The position numbers were made by a program, and so were the translations under genes. Below, piece after piece: positions 7,001-11,387 of a stretch of 11,387 nt of DNA. Under the pieces are notes generated by a model, which searched no databases, was not told the origin of the DNA, and saw only the letters and a list, made by a program, of their open reading frames with translations. Source of the stretch: a bacterium (GTDB lineage Bacteria; Margulisbacteria; Marinamargulisbacteria; SXXA01). The stretch spans positions 1-11,387 of the forward strand of contig CANNCG010000028.1 in assembly GCA_947502965.1 (NCBI GenBank), written 5' to 3'. The number at the start of each line of letters is the position of its first letter. The stretch's first letter is position 1.

Positions 7001-9214
7001 CAGCCCAATATCAAGATGGCCGTATCGATGCTGTCTATCCAAGATCCGTATTTAATGGTATCTGGAAATAGGACAATATCCCACCAAGGGGGTGGCAGTG
7101 CGACCAAGTTTTATGAGGACGTTAATCGCCGTTATCAGTATGCACAAGAGGTGCCGGATTTGGGTTTGCGACATCTGGTGTCGGGACAGCTTTCGGGAGA
7201 TGTAGACATCGTGGCGTCGGCGGGGGCTATCCCAAAATTGAATATGGCCCTACATGTGGTAGATGCAGCTTTGGGGGGGTTGCGGACGGCCCAGTTGTCA
7301 ATAGAGGTCAATACCACAGACAAGGCCCTGGTGTTTGGGATTCATGCCAAGGCTGGCAATATGGGGGGTACCCCTTTTAACTATCTGCACTTGGGGGGGC
7401 GTGTGGACAATGACGGTGTTTTGCGGGTGACCCAATCGGAGGTGTCGTCTCAGGGACGTGAAAACAAAAATGTGATTTTGGGAACCCTGCCTTTGGCCGC
7501 CTTTTGGGATCCCAAAAAGGCGCAAAGTCCTATAGATATGGAGCTGCGTTGGGAAGGCGATAACCTCAACGTCTTGACGGTTTTTAACCCCTATTTGTCC
7601 CGACTTTCCAACAAAGGCCGCATTGTCTTGAGCCTCAAGGGAACGGTTAGCGAACCGCTTTTTTCGACCAAAGAAATAGTATTAAAAGACGCCGTTGTTT
7701 TTTTAAATTCCGACTTGACGCCTTTTTTGTCTGGGCTACGTATCGATGATAGCAGTGTGATTCAAATCAAAGACAATGTGATGACGGTTTCCCCATTGAT
7801 CCTATACTGGGAAGGGGTGGATACCCAGCCCTTGCATAGCAGTGTGCCGCGTAAAAACCGCTTTGATATTCAAGGGGCCATGACGCTTCGGGAGCTGTCT
7901 CTCAATGTCTTTAATAAGATATCTTTGGATTTTGATTTGCAATTTTCCCAAACCGATATAGCGGTTAATTTAAACAAAATTTATCAGGGAAATGTGCGGT
8001 TGGAAAAAATGTCTTTTCAAGGGCTGTATGATATCCCTATTTCACCTGCTGAAAAAATAGCGTCCCTGGCACGACAAGGGACGGAATCCGAGCGTGGGCC
8101 GCTGTTGTCTGGCGATGCCTATTTGTCACAAGGGGTGTTGTCGCTGCCCACCTTGGGCGAAAAACCACCGAAGCCTGGGATTTTATTCAATGTTTCTACC
8201 TATGTTCGGGAAAACATGGCTATTGATGGGAGTTTGATCGGAGAAGGTTTGTTAGGGAGTGTGACCAATAAATTTCATTTGGAATTGGCGGAATCCATTC
8301 AGCCGCTTCGGATTGGGGGTAGCTTTAATGCTCTCAAAATTCGCAACCCTGTTTTATTGAAAGCTGGCTACGTCTTGATCCTTAATCGGTCTTTCGGTAT
8401 GTTGTCGCTGGAAGATCAACGCGTGTATTATCGGGACGCCCAATATCGGGTACATGAAAATTCGGTGGTGTTTCAAACGCAGTTTTCATCTGGCAGAGCA
8501 CGCTTGATTCCCCACTTCAATGTCACCGCGGTGACAATTGTCGAGCCCACAATTCCGATAGGGAGTACGGTATCCTTGGATGCCAAGATCAATCCTGATG
8601 ACACGAAATACAGACATGTCTTGGTGACCTTGTCCGGATCGGCCTATGAGCTGCAGAATTTTTTGTTTGAAAAATACATGTCGACGAAGCCTGATGTGAG
8701 CGATAGTGTCGACTATCGCAGTTCCTACCGTTTGGCGGGGGGGGGGGATCAGACGGATACCGTAGCGGTGCTTCGTCTGTTAGTCCCTCAGGTTTTTAAT
8801 GTGGCGGATAGCGGCCCCCGTACCCATGACACCTTTTGGAAAGACATTGGGAGTTCGCAACTCAATTTGATTTTTAACAGTGCCTTGCGTCCCATCGAAA
8901 CCGATTTGGCACGTAACGTAGGTTTAAATGATATTCGTTTTGATTACAATGTCGGGACTGCCTTGTTTAATAATTTTTCAGACAAGACGGTGGGGATTGA
9001 CTTTGTAAAATCATGGTTTTCGAATCAACTCTACATGCGTGTCAAAACCAGTGTGGATTTGGAACGGAAAAATCAGACCGAGGCGTTGCAGGTCTCAGAG
9101 GTAGAATTAACCTACTTTTTTGAAAAATACTTTTCTGTGAATGCGGCTAACTTTCGCAAAGATTCAGGGCTCTATCGCAACAAATATTCGGTGAAATACA
9201 GCAATGATTTTTAA
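4070..9214 (+). CDS. tamB: Translocation and assembly module subunit TamB (DUF490/AsmA-like)
   Basis: This is a 1714-residue envelope protein anchored in the inner membrane by one N-terminal helix (residues ~11-34, after a short basic stretch). The rest should span the periplasm as a long beta-rich, bridge-like structure, as known for TamB and related AsmA-like proteins. Such proteins help insert outer-membrane proteins and/or carry lipid towards the outer membrane. The body shows the repeating pattern of short beta strands with 'L.G.V.V.G....P' units. The final ~340 residues look like the TamB C-terminal (DUF490) domain, ending in an alternating strand pattern. It is longer than E. coli TamB (about 1260 aa). 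The GTG at 4070 is the first possible start because TGA is in frame at 4064-4066; no clear ribosome site precedes it. An 11-G run at 8737-8747 encodes Ala-Gly-Gly-Gly near residue 1556. The stop overlaps tamA by 11 bp, so the two are surely cotranscribed. The family call is firm; the exact cargo is not inferable. Confidence 0.88.
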   Translation: MKPIVRLVKWGSLGGAFLVVALIMVLVLAYIVQIPQKALAQIVSQEMSKIFKQPVRIGSVKGNFVTGVSLWDIQFFNPPEMSRGVMLEIGRADVRYNLMEAFRNKGDILAATHLVTLSGVHLKVLRDKNDKWNVFSLVPPPDLSKPLAPLTFKGILRMRDIGIAFVDEKGWGPSALEVPFSDVVSPMTGFADFADISQAQLRLQGRLASNDSPMSLVGSLDVNAGQFRMLISMKDFNFKRWEPYVLPFPGLDLQGETVDLDIYLRSKYFPEKGQLPFFFDIKTTLTETALKLPIFSEPIQNITGVFRMTNSLVRAIDLAQALGISTGVAEEMLAYLKSEGILDPKNRVDATVVSTMSPLTPLVLPEKWHGYTRRLHAFLNSPDVRLVGYDVSGELAGATLSGSGNLILNKGRLRLDLVTTPFPAKSLVRLFPALASWKLSGTGQGTVKVTGEMFNPKVEGRMRSERMRVRGILVSEPVMDYHYHARVLQMGLLSGRVYGTSLAGEVTTTFGPKGPLYQGTMGLSWLQVGKGGFGVSFAEGHAAVQATFAGDTTAMDVQYRVPTATITACHQRVTASMGHVVVRFSPLQYEVVSGDIYLNGRREPVPMTAMLRPGDRWWVAAEGHARLYDPLSRGMIDRVAIRVRVGASWPSAHSEVWNTLSGSLVASAAAFPFLGRQYDDMSVVAEMQNGRTQIHQFLLENSDEKAAFSGSLYRTVVTDGALSLFDFYLDAEALRLQRIPPKLTPMTGSVTGVLHFSHPEKQDMPSWKDIHVDVDVTFKNSRIQNQSLASLGLKGHWGKGKMTFSDIRLLHHSSVLNARAILQTDGVAAVHLLPGTVIQLADFQSILYDRVGKLTGAVSVTGLLSGTVKRPEAKLSVAILGFKSYAFGLNDIAGELVLRNGVLSIAEGRVREAKSEMGFSGHVRLWGEAAGPRYAWRVSFKDTPLEVLAVAIEALRKEVDLRDVAGTGVVGIQERVKQPNIKMAVSMLSIQDPYLMVSGNRTISHQGGGSATKFYEDVNRRYQYAQEVPDLGLRHLVSGQLSGDVDIVASAGAIPKLNMALHVVDAALGGLRTAQLSIEVNTTDKALVFGIHAKAGNMGGTPFNYLHLGGRVDNDGVLRVTQSEVSSQGRENKNVILGTLPLAAFWDPKKAQSPIDMELRWEGDNLNVLTVFNPYLSRLSNKGRIVLSLKGTVSEPLFSTKEIVLKDAVVFLNSDLTPFLSGLRIDDSSVIQIKDNVMTVSPLILYWEGVDTQPLHSSVPRKNRFDIQGAMTLRELSLNVFNKISLDFDLQFSQTDIAVNLNKIYQGNVRLEKMSFQGLYDIPISPAEKIASLARQGTESERGPLLSGDAYLSQGVLSLPTLGEKPPKPGILFNVSTYVRENMAIDGSLIGEGLLGSVTNKFHLELAESIQPLRIGGSFNALKIRNPVLLKAGYVLILNRSFGMLSLEDQRVYYRDAQYRVHENSVVFQTQFSSGRARLIPHFNVTAVTIVEPTIPIGSTVSLDAKINPDDTKYRHVLVTLSGSAYELQNFLFEKYMSTKPDVSDSVDYRSSYRLAGGGDQTDTVAVLRLLVPQVFNVADSGPRTHDTFWKDIGSSQLNLIFNSALRPIETDLARNVGLNDIRFDYNVGTALFNNFSDKTVGIDFVKSWFSNQLYMRVKTSVDLERKNQTEALQVSEVELTYFFEKYFSVNAANFRKDSGLYRNKYSVKYSNDF
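8737..8747 (+). repeat. 11-G homopolymer inside tamB
   Basis: Eleven consecutive G encode the end of Ala1556 plus Gly1557-1559 and the first base of Asp1560. With ten G the frame reaches TAG at 8763-8765 within a few codons. With twelve it reaches TAA at 8797-8799. Either slip would remove about 155 C-terminal residues and could lower tamA expression by polarity. The run is in frame in this sequence, so tamB is 'on' here. Runs of this length are classic slipped-strand mispairing sites. Confidence 0.85.
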
Positions 9215-10925
9215 GTTTTGGATGGGCTTTTTTTGCGTCGGTCTGGCACTTCTTGGCCAGCAGCTGAGGGTGTTTGCGCAGCCTTTGAACGTTTTTCGAG
9301 AAATCTCGGAGATTAAGATATCAGGTTTGGCCCATCTGACAGCATCAGAAATTTTCTCCCATGTCACGGTCAATTCCCAAGTGGGGGAACGGGCCATCGA
9401 AGGGGTGGTCTTGAACGATATTCAGAGGCTGTATTTGACGGGCTATTTTAGTGAAGTGTCGGCGAAGACCATGGCGGTGACAGACAACCGTATGGTCTTG
9501 GTGTTTTCGGTGACTGAAAATGCGGTGGTCACGAAGGTGGTATTCTCAGGCAATACAATTTTTTCGGATGCGCGTCTCCTAGCCCATATGTATACGCGGG
9601 TTGGGCGTCCGCTGAATACCAAAGATGTGTCACGTGAAACATTGCGGATTCAGGCCGTTTACCATCAAGCGGGGTATGAGCTCTGTCAGGTCAATGGGGT
9701 CTACATGAATGAACAAAGTGAAGTAGTTTTTGTGTTGACCGAAGGGCAGATAGGGGTCCTGAGTTTATCGGGCTTGGACGTGTTGCCCCCTTTTATTTTT
9801 CTCAGGGAAATGGTGTCTCAGCCAGGGTCTATTCTGAATACCAAAACCTTGAGAGAAGACCGAGAACGGTTGATACGTCTGGGTTTTTTTGGCGAAGTGT
9901 CCTCGCCGCGGTTGGTAGAAACCGTGAATAATCAACGCGTGAATGTAGAGATGGATGTTCAGGAACGTAAATTTCGTCATGTGGATATCGGTGCTGAGCA
10001 GGAAGATACCTTGCCTCTGGTAGCTTTTTTGCGCACAGATCTGTATCACACCGTGATTCCTAGCGATTATTTGTCTGGTAAAGTCCAGGTCAATCTGTAT
10101 GAAAAAACCTTTCGGGGGTATAGTTTGCGGTATACCCAACCATGGTTTTTGAATTGGGTGCCGTTGTCGTTTACGGTGGGGGGGTGGTCGGAGGTGCGTC
10201 AGGAGTTTTTGACCAAAGAAGTGCAGGTCGACAATCGGAAGCTCTATGATTTGTCTCGAAAAGGCTGGGATGTGGGCTTTGGCTTGCCCTTGGTTCGGGA
10301 TGTGTTGAATGTGTCCACCCGCTTTCGTTTTGAGGAGATCCTGCCCAAAGACAAGGTCCTATCCGCCTATGATATTCGCTCTTTGGGCGTGTGGATGTTG
10401 CTGCGTACCTATCAAAATGTATACAATCCCAGAAATGGATTTTATTGGTCTTTGGATGCTGAAAAAGGCGGTGAATTGGGGGGGCTCAATTTTTACCGTA
10501 TCACGACCAATGTGGCGGCTTTTTTGGGATTATGGGAAGGCAGTACGCTGGGGATTCACTTTTTGGGAGGCCTGTTTCAGCCCAATACGGATGCTGTGGA
10601 TACCTTTGAAGCAGAAGGCTACCAAGTAGGCGGGAGTATGTCCTTGCGTGGGTACAAAGAAAGTTACCCAGCCTTTGTGGGTAACCGTGCGTTGTTGCTC
10701 AATACAGAGCTTCGCCAAGATTTGAATGACATAGTCCAGGTGGTGGCCTTTTATGACATAGGAAAAGCCTTCTCGGATGACTGGCTTAGCAACCTGAATT
10801 TACAGGGTTATAAGTCGGGCTATGGGGTTGGGGTTCGCTTTTTTACCCCCTTGGGCCCGCTGCGTTTTGACAGCGCATGGGGCCAGAATTGGATTCTTCA
10901 TTTTGGATTTGGGCAGGTGTTTTGA
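9204..10925 (+). CDS. tamA: Omp85-family outer-membrane protein, TamA/BamA type
   Basis: This is a 573-residue outer-membrane beta-barrel of the Omp85 family. A signal peptide (MIFKFW then a hydrophobic core) should be cut after Val-Phe-Ala25. Three POTRA-like domains follow at roughly 31-106 (ISEIKISGLAHLTASEI), 107-181 (VVTKVVFSGNTIFSDARLLAHM) and 182-257 (IGVLSLSGLDVLPPFIF), then a C-terminal barrel. The barrel has the lid-loop motif GSMSLRGY with Arg482-Gly483-Tyr484, and ends in a strand closing with Phe (GFGQVF), the usual outer-membrane insertion signal. Three POTRAs and a length near 575 match TamA better than BamA (five POTRAs, about 800 aa). It directly follows and overlaps tamB, the known partner, although the gene order is reversed from the tamA-tamB order of enterobacteria. 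GGTGA 9 nt before the ATG is a fair ribosome site. If the genome lacks a longer BamA, this protein might serve that role too. Confidence 0.88.
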   Translation: MIFKFWMGFFCVGLALLGQQLRVFAQPLNVFREISEIKISGLAHLTASEIFSHVTVNSQVGERAIEGVVLNDIQRLYLTGYFSEVSAKTMAVTDNRMVLVFSVTENAVVTKVVFSGNTIFSDARLLAHMYTRVGRPLNTKDVSRETLRIQAVYHQAGYELCQVNGVYMNEQSEVVFVLTEGQIGVLSLSGLDVLPPFIFLREMVSQPGSILNTKTLREDRERLIRLGFFGEVSSPRLVETVNNQRVNVEMDVQERKFRHVDIGAEQEDTLPLVAFLRTDLYHTVIPSDYLSGKVQVNLYEKTFRGYSLRYTQPWFLNWVPLSFTVGGWSEVRQEFLTKEVQVDNRKLYDLSRKGWDVGFGLPLVRDVLNVSTRFRFEEILPKDKVLSAYDIRSLGVWMLLRTYQNVYNPRNGFYWSLDAEKGGELGGLNFYRITTNVAAFLGLWEGSTLGIHFLGGLFQPNTDAVDTFEAEGYQVGGSMSLRGYKESYPAFVGNRALLLNTELRQDLNDIVQVVAFYDIGKAFSDDWLSNLNLQGYKSGYGVGVRFFTPLGPLRFDSAWGQNWILHFGFGQVF

Positions 10926-10949
10926 GGCCATAGGAACCACGGACGCTGT

Positions 10950-10994
10950 CGCAAAATGAAACCAGGAGCGGATGTCTTTCTAAATCGCTCTGGT
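10950..10994 (-). terminator. Possible terminator for the minus-strand tRNA transcript
   Basis: Read on the minus strand, an imperfect stem of about 11 bp pairs ACCAGAGCGAT with ATCCGCTCCTGGT (two single-base bulges; plus-strand arms 10961-10973 and 10984-10994). It is followed directly by the T-rich tract TTCATTTTG. That fits a weak intrinsic terminator about 100 bp downstream of the tRNA. It lies inside block A of the repeat. The long copy keeps the T-rich part (GTTTCATTT on the minus strand) but its nearest 3' arm is displaced by the extra segment. Confidence 0.35.
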
Positions 10995-11059
10995 CCCCTA
11001 TGAGGGATAGGCTCCCGCCGCGATTTGAAATCCCGGTTTCGTTTTGGAACGGGTATAGG
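10954..11059 (+). repeat. Dispersed repeat, short copy
   Basis: Blocks A (10954-10980) and B (10992-11059) match 3660-3686 and 3791-3858 and are only 11 nt apart here. Block B's hairpin reads CCTAT-GAGGG-ATAGG at 10997-11011. The equivalent in the other copy keeps pairing through a G-T wobble and has GAGGA in the loop. TTGAAA and TATA(A/G)G are kept at the same 23-nt spacing in both copies. A stretch upstream, GGACGCTGTCGC at 10941-10952, shares words with the extra segment of the long copy (GCTGTCGC at 3697-3704), so the element may extend further and be rearranged. It lies between the convergent tamA and tRNA-Lys genes. Confidence 0.8.
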
Positions 11060-11096
11060 CGGCGTCAGTGCTGGCCAAGAAAATCAAGGTGAAACG

Positions 11097-11172
11097 TGGT
11101 GCGTCGTCCGTGGCTCGAACACGGGGCCTACTGATTAAGAGTCAGCTGCTCTACCAACTGAGCTAACGACGC
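11097..11172 (-). tRNA. tRNA-Lys (anticodon CUU)
   Basis: The 76-nt gene folds fully. The acceptor stem is GCGTCGT/ACGACGC, the D-arm is GCTC-AGTTGGTA-GAGC, and the anticodon stem is GCTGA/TCAGT with loop CTCTTAA (anticodon CTT, reading AAG). The variable loop is AGGCC and the T-stem is CCGTG/CACGG with loop TTCGAGC. The discriminator is A and CCA is encoded (plus-strand TGG at 11097-11099). The gene points towards tamA. Confidence 0.97.
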
Positions 11173-11195
11173 AACTATAAAAATGGCAGATAACG

Positions 11196-11225
11196 ATTGT
11201 AGCGACCGCCACCGGGGATTGTCAT
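11196..11225 (-). promoter_or_regulatory. Sigma-70 promoter for tRNA-Lys
   Basis: On the minus strand ATGACA (11225-11220, 5/6 to TTGACA), an 18-bp spacer and TACAAT (11201-11196, 5/6 to TATAAT) precede the tRNA. The start site would be near 11189, giving a leader of about 17 nt. The promoter ends 15 bp short of the IS66 boundary, so the insertion left it intact. Confidence 0.65.
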
Positions 11226-11240
11226 GTCATTGTTTAATCC

Positions 11241-11387
11241 GTAAGCGCTCCATGAACCCCATACTAGACAGCTAAAGAAATCAGTATTTTTTCCAATTCC
11301 AAGGTAAAAGCAGTTCAAGATCTTGCGTATTTTTGCAGAGAGGGATCCGTGTGAAAATGTCTGTGTAGTAGGCCAAGGGATCCAACC
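11241..11387 (-). mobile_element. IS66-family insertion sequence, terminal part
   Basis: The end reads GTAAGCGCTCCATGAACC from 11241 inward, matching the GTAAGCG-type terminal repeat of IS66-family elements. The C-terminus of the TnpC transposase lies just inside. IS66 elements usually make 8-bp target duplications, so TTTAATCC at 11233-11240 should recur at the far end, outside the window. The element's transposase gene reads towards the tRNA, so read-through is possible. Confidence 0.8.
11281..11387 (-). CDS. tnpC: IS66 transposase (TnpC), C-terminal fragment
   Basis: On the minus strand an open frame enters from the window edge and ends at TGA (plus-strand TCA 11281-11283). It gives 34 residues with LDPLAYYTDIFTRIP and the ending LELLLPWNWKKY. 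The pattern 'DP..YL.D...RI......(D/E)LLPWNW' is the hallmark C-terminal tail of full-length IS66 TnpC transposases. The DDE catalytic region is outside the window, so whether the copy is active cannot be judged. Confidence 0.9.
   Translation of the reverse strand, partial: LDPLAYYTDIFTRIPLCKNTQDLELLLPWNWKKY

Overview
The window comes from a Gram-negative bacterium of roughly 50% GC. It encodes an inner-membrane/periplasmic TamB and an outer-membrane Omp85 (TamA-type) protein. The lineage cannot be fixed from sequence alone. The threonine branch uses an ApgM-like 'proposed homoserine kinase' next to a short (353 aa) ThrC, rather than a GHMP-type ThrB. That arrangement points away from Gammaproteobacteria and towards groups such as Desulfobacterota-like bacteria or the Cyanobacteria/Margulisbacteria neighbourhood (inference). 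The tRNA gene carries an encoded CCA end. Transposase remnants at both edges suggest an IS-rich genome.

Layout: (1) 1-99 is the C-terminal tail of a probable transposase. (2) 100-290 is non-coding, with a T8 run, a C10 run, a small palindrome and a TTGACA promoter. (3) 291-3665 is a tight three-gene operon, hisC-thrC-apgM, with 5 and 4 bp gaps. (4) 3666-4069 is a 404 bp intergenic region with the longer copy of a dispersed repeat and a perfect 10-bp hairpin. (5) 4070-10925 is a two-gene operon, tamB-tamA, overlapping by 11 bp. (6) 10926-11096 holds the second, shorter copy of the same repeat. (7) 11097-11172 is a tRNA-Lys(CUU) gene on the minus strand with its own promoter. (8) 11241-11387 is the end of an IS66-family element on the minus strand, with terminal sequence and TnpC C-terminus.

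Function: the first operon is amino-acid biosynthesis. HisC is a PLP aminotransferase for histidinol phosphate or aromatic amino acids. ApgM probably phosphorylates homoserine, and ThrC converts the product to threonine. The second operon encodes the two halves of a translocation and assembly module linking the inner membrane to an Omp85 barrel.

The most unusual sequence-level signals are three. First, a repeat family with two copies is clear, 56/68 and 23/27 identical in two blocks, each copy placed at the 3' end of an operon. Second, an in-frame 11-G tract in tamB would truncate the protein after either a one-base gain or loss, and so resembles a phase-variation switch. Third, the homoserine kinase appears to be non-orthologous. 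I saw no CRISPR array, toxin-antitoxin pair, phage module or obvious new defence system.
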